Assembly (NCBI GenBank): GCA_029964075.1
Contig: CM057147.1
Span: forward strand, 28,913,513-28,977,512
Direction of reading: 5' to 3'
Length of the DNA stretch: 64,000 nt
Origin: Patiria pectinifera
Taxonomy: Eukaryota; Echinodermata; Asteroidea; Valvatida; Asterinidae
In this document: one piece after another, positions 20,830 to 32,009 of the stretch
Numbering within the stretch: the stretch's first letter is position 1
Layout: the number at the start of each line of letters is the position of its first letter
Notes under the pieces: model-generated
Seen by the model: only the letters and a program-made list of their open reading frames with translations
Told to the model about the DNA's origin: nothing
The model's database searches: none
Position numbers and translations under genes: made by a program

Positions 20830-22188
20830 AAAGTAGTCTCTTTTGCTACACCGATATGGACGTGTTTCCGTGTTACGCACAAAACGGGTTAGCCGCAGTC
20901 GCTCCGAATCCGGTCCACCGGTGAAAAAATGGTTTTAGTCGCCAAACGAAAAAACATATAAATCGGGGTCGCCCGGCATTCCAATCTTTATATATTTTCC
21001 TACGAAATCCCAAAATTTCACTCGAATAGAGCATTCAATGTCGTCGGACCAGCTTTCTAAAAACGCTTTTACGACAGACCAGAGCGGCCCTTTTCAGTGT
21101 AATCACACGCAGTTTTACCCTCACGCATCAGATGGGGCGACTTTGCGAAGCTGTAACTCAGCAATGCATTACGCAATGACAGCGGGTTTTCCGGCATTCT
21201 CTGCGTTAGTTACCTCCCCATATCATATGTAAAATTCGTTTTGATTGGCTGAGAAATGTCGTCGGAATGAAAGAAAACTTGAAGCCCATCGTTCTGCTAT
21301 CCAATGGTATTCGTCGTGACCTAGCGCTGGGATTAGCATAACATTCGCGTGACGTCATGTCCACTGACTAGCTTCTAGCTAGCCGCGCGGTGGATGTGAC
21401 TGGATTTGCTGTATTTTATGCTCTCTGAACGGAAAAATATGAAATATATGAAATGAAATTGGCACTTACTATGTTTTTGCCACATGCAGTGTTCATCCTA
21501 CATGAACTTATACGGTTTTTCCACAGGAAATTGAAGGAATTCGTCGAAGAAGTTAAGTGCAGTGAAGGTGGTCCGTACCATTACTATAGGGAATACCATT
21601 CGGCACGCGCGTAGCGTGGTCAATTCAAGTGCATGATTGCAAGCCCAGCAGTGTCCGTAACTTATTTGGGATTTTCGTATGGCTAAAATTCATGTGAGAT
21701 CTTCTTTCAGGTTGCTTTATTTTCATTGTTGTGTTTTTCACTATGTCCTGTATTTTGCCATGGAGAAAGATGATGTTTCCAATGTGTAGGCCTGTGTAAA
21801 CACCTGTTGTTTATTGGAGTTACGCGTTGCGGTTTACCCATTTGTCACAATGGACTCTTCGGTACTGGCCACACGCATACTTGCTACACCTAGGAGTTAT
21901 GCATAATGCATGATTGGGCATTGACCCATTCAGTACACGCGTGGCGTGTCCCGAAGGTCACATAGACACACAACTGATTTTTTGAGACTTTAGCCATGAA
22001 ACTTTTCCATATGGTATCTATCGATAATCATGGAGCATTCCTTCCTTCCTTCCTTCCTACATGGGATACTTCCTACATGGGTAGTTGTACTTGCGCCGAC
22101 GTGGCACTTTCACATCCGATAAACAAACAAAATGAAAAGTGGGGAAATCCCAGTTCGTGCAATCACTGGACGCTTCCTGGATCATAAC
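20830..22188. other. Non-coding stretch
   Basis: No gene recognised. Contains CCAAT/ATTGG cores at about 21243 and 21301, a TGACGTCA at about 21350, and a CTTC-type microsatellite at about 22040-22060. Short ORFs look random. Confidence 0.5.
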
Positions 22189-23032
22189 AACCTCGTCCCC
22201 AGTGCTTACTTTATTTCCAACCGCGTTTCCAATAGTAAACCCTGGATAGGAAACTTTCTTCCTGTATCCTGATTGGATACCGCAATTGGCTAGTAATGGA
22301 TTTTTATCTTGTACTTGGTGCTATATATTCACAACGTGCAGTACGTGTTTTCGCGATCATTCGTCCACGCCTTCTCGAAAATACTAATTTCCTTTCCAAT
22401 TCGCTCACATTAATATGAAATATGATACTGCATGTTGTCTCGATAAGATCATAACAGTTTGATTTCAAAAACCGTGTTTTTGTAACTCACGCCGTGCTCG
22501 CGCTGCTTCGAATTGACTTTTTTTTTTACCCCAGACACCGCATACAAAAACAAACGCTAATGTGTAACGCATATCATGCACCAGACTGTTCCTCATTTGC
22601 ATACGTGTTCAAAAATCTTGCACATGCAAATGATCCAATACCAGGGTGAGAGAGCAGGTAGTGGTGGGCGCGTATTGCTCGACACCCTGGGGACGAGGTT
22701 GGGATCATAAAGCTTGGTGTGAACCCAACCTCGACCCCAGGGTGTCATTTATTTCATTAAACTGTTACGATCTTATCGAGACAACATGCAGTATCACATT
22801 TCATATTAATATGAACAAATTGGAAAAGGAAAGGATTGTTTTTGAGAAGGCGTGGACGAATGATCGTGAAAAAACGTACTGCACGTTGTGAATAACAACA
22901 CCAAGTACACGATAAAAATCCATTACTAGCCAATTGCGATATCGAATCAGGATACAGGAAGAAAGTTTACTATCCAGGGTTTACTATTGGAAATACGGTT
23001 GGAAATGATGTAAGCACTGGGGACGAGGTTGG
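22189..23032. repeat. 844-bp inverted repeat with ~280-bp arms
   Basis: The left arm 22189-22465 (AACCTCGTCCCCAGTGCTTA...) and the right arm about 22752-23032 are diverged reverse complements. Inside, a second palindrome at about 22680-22745 repeats the terminal CCTGGGGACGAGGTTGGG motif in both orientations, so the end motif occurs four times. Best read as a foldback element, or as one element inserted into a related one. ORF 22646-22891 is not credible. Confidence 0.85.
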
Positions 23033-23519
23033 GTGTGAACCGTACGCGTAGCCTACTGTATATGGCGTGCAAATTTGACAGTTAATCCTGAAATACAGAT
23101 CATAGGCGTATACGCCAGTTGGGGGGGGGGGGGGGTAGTCACCCAGCCCTAACATTTTGCAAAGACTGTCCTTTTCCATTCAAATGCCCTTTTTTCACAA
23201 GCGCTTACAACCCCCCCCCCATATGTACAGAGTATCCTTCTTTTGTTGTGTTTTTTGCTGAACACGCATTTGTGCATGAAATTTGTGCATTTTTAAATTT
23301 CGCGTATGTATCGCCATGAAAAGCGCCATTTATTGTCCATTGGTGTGCATAACCGTCGGTTTTGAACAGCGCCCCCACTGTCCTATGGTACCACCCCCCC
23401 CCCCCCCCCCTGATTTTACGGAGGCAAAGAGTCCGAAGAAAGAATTTTGTACATTTTCAGCATGGGTGTGCAAGTGCCCGTTTGTGTCCCCCAGTGAAAA
23501 TTACCTTGCTATGCCCCTG
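23033..23519. other. Non-coding stretch with poly-G/poly-C tracts
   Basis: G-run at about 23121-23136 and C-runs at about 23211-23220 and 23393-23410. The short Pro-rich ORFs here derive from these tracts. Confidence 0.6.
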
Positions 23520-23830
23520 CAGATATCTCTATCAGAAATAGCGATACATGTATCTTGATTTGAGATAGAGAATATCTCGATTCCAAATACAGATATCTCG
23601 ATTCGGAATAGAGATATCTTTATTCGAAGTAGAGATATCTCGATTAGAAAATGAGATCATAGAGCAAGGAAAGTAGAGGGGATCTCGATTTCGGGGTTGC
23701 ACTTTGCACGCCATACAACTGTAAGCGCCGGTGACAATTTTACTAAGCATTTTAAAAGACTGGATCGGCAATTAAAATCCCCGGTTTCCTTTATTTCGCG
23801 TCCCTAAATTCTCAATGTACTCGTGGCTAG
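23520..23830. repeat. 21-bp satellite locus with conserved flank
   Basis: About six diverged units of the GAGATATCTCGATTCGAAATA satellite at 23520-23660. The conserved flank follows (TTTGCACGCCATACAACTGT..., then TTTCGCGTCCCTAAATTCTC), also seen at 27.43-27.55 kb. Confidence 0.85.
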
Positions 23831-24198
23831 TCGAGAAATAAATTAGAAAGTTAATTTCTTTAAATTGTTCAAGTCAATTTTTGAAAATGGTACCCAAACT
23901 GGAACGAAGAATGACCCAGCATTTGGTAATGTGAGAAAAATGTTTTGACCACAAAACACAAGTAAGCGCTTTATAAAAGTTAACACTATAGATATAGCTA
24001 AGACACAAAAGTACTTTATAAGTGGATTCTGAACTAAAACAATAAGATTAATTTGGTGGACCTCATTTCACAGAAAAAGGATATACCAAAAAGGTTTGCG
24101 AAAGTAACTGTCGCTTCTTGGAAAGAGTCATAATAAAGATAAAGAGTGTTTTGTTTGTAGGGAGGGTCACCACCCTAGTCTGAGGACCAGACATTTAC
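23831..24198. other. Non-coding stretch
   Basis: No gene or clear element seen; AT-rich, with the left target duplication of the adjacent MITE at its end. Confidence 0.5.
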
Positions 24199-24387
24199 TA
24201 GCCTTTAGTCAAGGCCCCACGCGTCTTGATCCGGACACGTAACGCGCCCCGAGCGCTGGCACGTAAAAAGACTATCCAGCGAGCGGCGCCAGCCTCGCGG
24301 CTGCGCTGGCGCCGCTAAATGGATAGTCTTTTTACGTGCCAGCGTTCGGGGCGCGGATCAAGACGCGTGGGTCTTGACTAAAGGCTA
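24199..24387. mobile_element. 189-bp palindromic MITE with 9-bp target duplication
   Basis: Almost the whole element is one palindrome. It begins TAGCCTTTAGTCAAG and ends with the complement. The arms contain ACGCGTCTTGATCC and AAAAAGACTATCCA, and the centre is GC-rich. GACATTTAC is duplicated exactly at 24190-24198 and 24388-24396. A 9-bp duplication fits Mutator-like or Merlin-type elements; superfamily not proven. Confidence 0.9.
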
Positions 24388-24689
24388 GACATTTACGTGT
24401 GCAGAGAGCCACGGTCGGACGTCTGATTGTACATGTATCCTAAATTTTATGCGACCCCGCGCGCCAGCCAATCTGAGTCGACTTTAGAAGCTATGACGTC
24501 ATTTCGATCAGAAATATGGACCAAACTGTTGATTGGTCGATGTGGATGTCATGTTTTGTAATACAACAACGGGTAACCGAAGACCCGATGTATAAGGGGC
24601 CCGCTGAATGGTCAGAATATCGAGGTCAAGATTATGTCAAGAGGTCATAATTTATCGCAGAGTCATAAACCATTGCTGTGCAAGGGGAT

Positions 24690-26480
24690 ATTCCATATTA
24701 TCTTCAAGCAAACTTGAATCCTCAATCCTGATTGGTCGATCCATGGCAACAAGCCGTGCTACATATAACCATACCGCACGGCCACGGTCCATACCGCACT
24801 CCGCGTATTGCGCTATTCTAAGCCTACGTGACGCGATTAGTGCTGCACAATTCACTGGAAATTCAAAAGTTGCGCGTGGGTACGTTACACAGCAAGCGTG
24901 TTCCAACTTTACTGTGCGTCAAGTTTGCTTGAAGATAAATTCGTTATCGCGCTCGCGCTCGTGGAACACGGAAAATGTAGTGCGTCTGTGTCCCACATAC
25001 CACTCGGCCTTCGGCCTCGTGGTATGTGGGACACAGACGCACTACATTATTCCGTGTTCCACTCGCGCTCGCAAGATAACTAATATTATCTTCAAGTAAA
25101 CTTGATTCCTCGATCCTGATTGGTCGATCCATGGCAACAAGCCGTGCTACATATAACTATACCGCACGGCCACGGTCCATACCGCACTCTGCGTATTCCG
25201 CTGTTCCAAGCATAGATATAGAATAAAAAGACTAGATCGGCAGCGCGTCCACACGCGCCCATTCACTGTGCGATAAATCTCCGCCATTTTTGTCGTCCCT
25301 CGTGGACGCGCAACTAATTAACGTAAAGTAATGGAGCTAAATGTATCTTTCCTCCAGCACGTGACCAAGCTCAACGCGCGCGAAGCCCGAAATGCGCACC
25401 GAGTATTTACGCGATGCGCCCACGCGTTAGCGATAATGGTGCACTGTGCGCGTAAACGGCGTTGCGTTCGTCACGTTTTCGCGCATTAGTTGTATCTTTC
25501 CTCCAGCACGTGACCCTCCATGAAAGTCCGCGCGTGTGGACGCGCTGCCGATCTAGTCTTTTAATTCTATATCTATGGTTCCAAGATGCGAGCGACATTC
25601 CAGCTGCATACGCTAAACTGCTGAATGTCCGTGTAAAGCGTGCTCGTTCCAACTGTACTGCGCGTCAAGTTTGCTTGAAGATAAATTCGTTATCACGCTC
25701 GCGCTCGTGGAACACGGAAAATGTAGTGCGTCTGTGTCCCACATACCACTCGGCCTTCGGCCTCGTGGTATGTGGGACACAGACGCACTACATTATTCCG
25801 TGTTCCACTCGCGCTCGCAAGATAACTAATATTATCTTCAAGCAAACTTGAATCCTCGATCCTGATTGGTCGATCCATGGCAACAAGCCGTGCTACATAT
25901 AACCATACCGCACGGCCACGGTCCATACCGCACTCTGCGCATTGCGCTATTCTAAGCCTACGTGACGCGATTAGTGCTGCACAAATCACTGTGAATTCAA
26001 GAGTTGCGCGTCTGCGTCACGCGTCCAAAGAGGATCGTCACACACGTTTCCCGGCTCGCTTTTACTTTCTCCTGTTTTCAGCATCTACAGTTGTCATTGA
26101 TACTGATGAAAATGCGGATACGTTGCCGAATTTGAGAATGTTATTAACTTGTCAATTTAAAAGTGTTGACAATATTTCAATCTTTGGTGTACTGTCTGTT
26201 AATATTCTAGTGCTCACCAGTATATGAAATCAACAAATATTCGTACAACTAGTGGTGTCCTTCAGCAGGGCGTAGGTTACACAGCATGCGTGTTCCAACT
26301 TAACTGTGCGTCAAGTTTGCTTGAAGATAAATTCGTTATCGCGCTCGCGCTCGAGGAACACGGAAAATGTAGTGCGCCTGTGTCCCACATACCACTCGGC
26401 CTTCGGCCTCGTGGTATGTGGGACACAGACGCACTACATTATTCCGTGTTCCACTCGCGCTCGCAAGATAACTAATAATA
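24690..26480. repeat. Tandem array of three long palindromic units
   Basis: Three hairpin cores, 24919-25107, 25666-25850 and 26312-26475, share the same ~140-bp palindrome: GTTATCRCGCTCGCGCTCG, then GTAGTGCGTCTGTGTCCC, with the centre CGGCCTTCGGCCTCG. Cores are bounded by CAAGTTTGCTTGAAGATA and its complement; the third lacks the right boundary. Spacers carry CTGATTGGTCGATCCATGG then CAACAAGCCGTGC, that is a CCAAT box next to an RFX-type half site GTTGCCATGG. The three copies are nearly identical, so duplication is recent or homogenised. Many ORFs on both strands here are artefacts of the palindromes. Confidence 0.9.
25211..25577. mobile_element. 367-bp hAT-like MITE inside the palindrome array
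   Basis: Inverted ends of about 45 bp start CATAGATATAGAAT and continue AAAAGACTAGATCGGCAGCG. An exact 8-bp duplication GTTCCAAG lies at 25203-25210 and 25578-25585. Interior contains two direct copies of GTATCTTTCCTCCAGCACGT. Removing the element and one duplication restores the spacer sequence. Confidence 0.9.
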
Positions 26481-26875
26481 CTTACTCTCCACACACTAGT
26501 GACAGCTGCATTATTGTAAGGAGGTATTTTCCTTAGTAGGCATTGTCTAAAAAAAAAGTGTCATCAAATCATCGTATAACTTTACCTGTCAAAACACTAG
26601 TAACATTTTTTCTCACCAAAAACAAAGTGCAGTCATAGGCCTATACACAAAACTTACTGTAATGTTAACAAAATTGAAACACACACTGTTGCTAATAGAC
26701 TTTTCGTTCTGGCATATTTATTTCTTCAGCAACTCTTTTAACTTGGGTTTAGTATATATCAATGTGTGTCAAAGGATACATTTAATTTTGAAGTTGAACA
26801 TTTTACGGTGCACGTTTTCCTAAATTCACAAACTGCATGTATATCATTACTCGAATACAACCCCATACATGTTAT
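26481..26875. other. Non-coding stretch
   Basis: No gene or element seen. Confidence 0.5.
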
Positions 26876-27136
26876 CCCGAAACACAGATATCTCGATTAG
26901 AAATAGAGATATCTCCATTCGAAATAAGTAAGGATAATTGGGATATGCTTGTCTCGATTCGAAATAGTAGAGATATCTCGATTAAAAACAGAGTTATCTC
27001 GATTAAAATAGGAATTTGTCGATTAGAAATAGAGATATCTCGAATCGAAATAGGGATATCTCGATTAAAAATAGAGTTATCTCGATTCGAAATAGAGATA
27101 TCTCGATACGAAATACAGATATCTAGATTAGAAATA
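26876..27136. repeat. 21-bp satellite, left block
   Basis: About a dozen diverged units of GAGATATCTCGATTCGAAATA type. Translation in one frame gives 7-residue periodicity (SRLEIEI), which explains the ORF 26837-27157. Continues at 27360-27405 after a MITE. Confidence 0.9.
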
Positions 27137-27359
27137 CACTCTAAAAACTGTGTTTAGCAATTAAACACAATCTTGCTATCACTTTGTAAACATGTTTAGA
27201 AGCTAATCATTACGTGTCCAATTCCTTAACATCAATGTTCAATTGCTAAACACTGTTCATCCTTACTCTAAACATGTTTAGTATGTAAACATGTTTACAA
27301 ACTGATAGCAAGAAAGTGTTTAGAAAAGTGTTTAATTGCTAAACACAGTTTTTGCAGTG
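27137..27359. mobile_element. 223-bp MITE nested in the 21-bp satellite
   Basis: Starts CACTCTAAAAACTGTGTTTA and ends with the near complement AACACAGTTTTTGCAGTG. TA duplicated at 27135-27136 and 27360-27361. Excision of the element and one TA restores an uninterrupted satellite unit (GAAATA|GAGATATCT), direct proof of insertion into a pre-existing array. Confidence 0.93.
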
Positions 27360-27570
27360 TAGAGATATCTCGAATCGATATAAAAATATCTCGATTCGAT
27401 ACGCTTTCGAACAACTAGAATTAATGTTAACTTTGCACACCATGCATGTAACACTGTGTGCGCCGTTCAGAATGTTGGACAAAACATTTTGGAGACTCGG
27501 AAATTATGCCCCTGCCTTTATTTGGCGTCCGTAAATTCTCAATTAATTTGCAGTTACAGTTGAGAAACTA
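27360..27570. repeat. 21-bp satellite, right block, with conserved flank
   Basis: Two satellite units at 27360-27405, then the flank shared with 16.99 and 23.70 kb (TTTGCACACCATGCATGTAA... GGAGACTCGG... GGCGTCCGTAAATTCTCAAT). Confidence 0.85.
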
Positions 27571-27639
27571 GAAATTGTGGTTGTGAACAACCACAGAGCT
27601 GTTCCCAATATTGATTATCTGTTGGACCTATAGACATAT

Positions 27640-30600
27640 AAGTAGAGATCTATGTCTGTTTGCAACAGAAGATAGGGCTTTCGGCATAATGATTTGTTTT
27701 TAACAACGTCCCTGACTATCAGTATGCATGAACATAAAATCTGTCAAAGTTAGCCGGAAATCGGCTAAAACGGTCACTGTGGACAGGATTTGATCTCAGC
27801 AACACGTGCGCTGCGCGCGGGCTGACTGACATACGATATGTACAACGTACAATGTACGTGCATGTACATGTACATTGTGGACGTCCTGTGCATTTTTTAA
27901 AGCAGAGGTATTGTCAACCTGAAGTTTCAAGCGTGCGCGGGGCATGTCCGAGTTTGCTTATTGCCTCGAAGCTTTGAAATGTTTTAGACCTACCCTTAAA
28001 TAGACAATTAAAGTAAAAACTAATATAAAAACTGCCATGGTTGATTTTTCAGGAATTTTCTAAGGAAAAAGGGTCTTTTCATTATAACTTCCGGTCTGAT
28101 GACGTCATACACCTTAAACTTCGCACACGGCTTAAGAGGGTCAAGTTCATTATATACACCAATATTGAAGCGATTCCGACAAACTTCGCCACAGACATCT
28201 ATTCAAAATACATTTTTGAAAATTTTCAACCTGTCGCTAGAGGGTGCTCGAAGATTGCATGACGTCATCGGTAGATGATTTGAAGAATACTATTAGCCAA
28301 GAGACTAACACCGTTGAAAGCAAGTTCATATCTATTACCACTTTTAAATAATAAGCCACTTCCGGTTTTGGCCTTTTTCGACCGGAAGCAAGGGTCACGT
28401 GATTTCACGCACACTGAATGAAATAAAGACCTCAACCTACTCTACCACTTGCTGGCAACCGAATGCTGCGGACGCGTACGGTTGATTTCTTATGCATTTT
28501 TAAATATTAAAAGTGTCACAATTTAATTGCCTATAAATAAACACCGGATGACGTCATCATGACGTCATCATTACACAATGCTGTTTGAGTAAGGGTCTTT
28601 GCTTGGACAAGGATTGGTGTAAATGAATTACTGGCAAAGAGTCGAAAATGCCCTTTGAAAATTGACATTTTTTTTAAAATTTCTGTGTACAAAGTCTATG
28701 GGAAAAATTAAATATTCAAAATTCTATAATAAATCACGTGATGACGTCAGCATGACGAAAAGTTTCGGCATACATCCTCAGATGATGGTTAATAACTATG
28801 CTGAGTTTAAAGTTGATCGGATTTAAAATAAGTGCCAAAGTGGCTTGTAGAATAAAAACGTGTACAAAACCTATGGGGAAAAGTGGAAAAAGAAAAAAAA
28901 AGAAACTAGAGATCTATGTCTGTTTGCAACAGAACATAGGGCTTTTCCGCATGATGATTTTTTTTATCAATAATCTGCCCTGAATATGCATGAACATAAA
29001 ATCTGTCAAAGTTAGCCGAAAAATCAGCTAAAACGGTCACTGTGGACAGGATTTGACCTCGGCAATACGATGTATGTGCGTGTGTACAAGGTCTTTGCTT
29101 GGACAAAGAGTGATCTAAATAAAGTACTGGCAAATAGTCGAAAACGCACTTTGAAAATCGACAATTATTTTTAAATTTTTGATGACGTCATCGTGACGTC
29201 ATTTCGAACTTTGCATACTAGTATGATTAACTACCTACCCACCAAGTTTCATGACAATTGGACCTTTCCTTATATGAGTTTTGAAAAATCGCATTTTGAT
29301 GACGTCATGATGACGTCACACATTTTTCAAGTTTTGTGCGAATAGCTATTACATAACAGACCAAATGCAAAACAGAATTTTGCATTTTGCATGTTGCGTT
29401 CGGGAGATATGGCTAAAAGGTCAAAAAAAAATATTCATATAGAATCTCAGGATGACGTCATCATGACGTCACCTCATATTTAATCTATAACACATCCTGG
29501 TATAGCCACATACCAAGTTTCAACCCAATCGGACTTACATTTCTGTAGATATAAGACTTCATAATATGTACGTAAATTTTCAAAAATCAATAAAAAAATT
29601 AGGTGATGACGTCATCGTGACGTCATAGTCTTGGCATAGTTTTTGTATGAGGGTCTTCCTTGGCTGTAACTTTGATGACGATTCCAGATCGCCAAGATAT
29701 AAAAATGGTGGCTTGAAAACGTGTACAAAGTCAATGGGTTAAAAACCCAACAGCAGAAAAAACTGCACCTTTAAATACGTGATTTGCCTTTAAACTGAAA
29801 CATTTTTATAAACTATTACTTGATATTCTGACTCTTGGGAATATTTTCAATCAAATGACAGGCGTAAAAAATACTATTTTTTTTCCTTCTCATACTAATT
29901 CTCAGCCGAAGTTCAGAACTACTCAGTAAGATATATCAGTGTTGTATAGGGAAAGACTTGTGGAGAAAGCTGTGTACAAAGTCTATGAGAAAAATTAATT
30001 ATTCATAAATCCATAATAAATCACTTGATGACGTCTCCATGACGTCACTCTTCGGGACACATCTTGGCTATAGGGACTATGCTTATGCCAACTTTCAATG
30101 ATATCTGACAAAGATTAATGCCAAAAGTGCTATAATACGTCCCTGTCTATGCGCATGCATGAACATAAAATCTGTCAAAGTTAGCCGAAAATCGGCTAAA
30201 ACGGTCACTGTGGACAGGATTTGACCTCAGCAACACGTGCGCTGCAGGCTGACTGACATACGATGTATGTGCCCATGTACAACGTACGTGCATGTACATG
30301 TACATTGTGGACGTCCTGTCCTGTGCATGTTTTGAAGCAGAGGTATTGTCAACGTGAAGTTTTAAGCGTGCGCAGGGTATGTTCGAGTTCGCTTATCGCC
30401 TCGAAACTTTGAAATGTTTTAGACCTACCCTTCAATCGACAATTAAAGTAAAAACAAATATAAAAACTGCCATGGTTGATTTTTCAGGAATGTTCAAATG
30501 AAAAGAGTCTTTTTATTATAACTTCCGGTCTGATGACGTCATTCGCCTAAAACTTCGCACACGTCTTAAGTGGGCCAATGTCATCATATACACCAATATT

Positions 30601-31400
30601 TAGGCGATTCCGACAAACTTCGCCACAGACATCTATTCAAAATACATTTTTGCTAATTTTCAACCTGTCGCTAGAGGGCGCTCGAAGATTGCATGACGTC
30701 ATCGGTAGATGATTTGAAGAATTCTATCAGCCAAGACACTAACACCGTTGAAAGCAAGTTCATTTCTATTACCATTTTCAAATAATAAGCCACTTCCGGT
30801 TTGGGCCTTTTTCGACCGGAAGCAAGGGTCACGTGATTGCACGCACACTGAATGAAATAAAGACCTGAACCTACTCTACCACTTGCCGGCAACAGAATGC
30901 TGCGGACGCGTACGGTTGATTTCTTATGCATTTTTAAATATTAAAAGTGTCACAATTTAATTGCCTATCAATAAACACAGGATGACGTCATCATGACGTC
31001 ATCATTCCACAATGTTTTAGGAATTAGGGTCTTTGCTTGGACAAAGAGTTGTGTGAATGAATAACTGGCAAAGAGTCGAAAATGCCCTTTGAAAAGCGAC
31101 AACTTTTTTTAAATTTCTGTGTACAAAGTCTATGGGAAAAATTAAATATTCAAAAATCTATAATAAATTAGTCGATGACGTCACCATGACGTCAATCTTC
31201 GGGACACATCTTTGCTATAGGGACTATGCTTATGCTAACTTTGAATGATGTATGACAAAGATTTATGCCAAAAGTGGTGAGCAGAAAAATCGTGTACAAA
31301 GTCTATGGGATTTAGGCGACAAAAAGAAGAAGAAAGAAGAAAAAAAAAAAAAACTAGAGATCTATGTCTGTTTGCAACAGAACACAGGGCTTTTCCACAT
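27640..31400. repeat. Large repeat block with paired TGACGTCA palindromes
   Basis: Two long copies (about 27703-28960 and 30138-31400) and a partial middle copy (from about 28974) share blocks such as CTAGAGATCTATGTCTGTTT, GTTAGCCGAAAATCGGCTAA and CTGTCGCTAGAGGG. TGACGTCA occurs about 20 times. Seven pairs have starts exactly 11 bp apart: 28549/28560, 29183/29194, 29300/29311, 29453/29464, 29607/29618, 30983/30994 and 31176/31187; singles at 28100, 28260, 28742, 30040, 30534 and 30694. Between them are phrases like ACCAAGTTTCATGACAATTGG. No ORF of note. The 8-mer is the consensus CREB/ATF site. Confidence 0.9.
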
Positions 31401-32009
31401 AATTATGATCATTTAATGAGTTCATGCTTTTGTGTGTATATGTCCAGTCAGCTCAAAATACTTTCGAATTTAGAATTTCTCACATTCTTGTACAATAATT
31501 TTTGAATAAACATTGCAGTTCATAAAAGTAAAGCATGTATCTTAAAGCAGTATTCCAAAGTTTAATTGGCATAGTGTTAACTTATCCTATTTTCGTCTAT
31601 TAATGTGGTGTACGAACAAATGCTCATATTTTCAGTGATGTAGAGTTCATGGGTGGCCATGAAAGATGTTGCACCATATATGAACTCATGTGCTGATAGT
31701 ACGATGTTATATGGCAATTTATAGTTCTTAAGACAAAAGCTGGTCATGATAATTGTATATAAGATGATAATTATACATGTATGCAAAACTATGGGGGTTG
31801 ATCTATGCAAAGTTTTGTGGCAATAGTCTTTTTTTAAATTGACGTGCCATGAAGGTGAGAATGAAATTCTGGTGTAAAGTGCATGGAATTTGGAATAGAA
31901 AGAGACGGCAAACAGCATGCAATTTTTGTTTTTGTCAAAAAGGAAGTTTTTATTGACAATTACAGGATAGAATATAACAAAAAATAAAAAGTATTTGAAA
32001 TTACAGCAT
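31401..32009. other. AT-rich non-coding stretch
   Basis: Nothing recognised. ORF 31577-31918 on the minus strand has no family features. Confidence 0.5.

Noticed and set aside
24608-26475. Several ORFs of 80-160 codons on both strands sharing identical peptides
   Set aside because: All lie across the palindromic array, so the same sequence reads open on both strands; no domain is recognisable.
26837-27157. 106-codon ORF with SRLEIEI repeats
   Set aside because: It is a translation of the 21-bp satellite (7 codons per unit).
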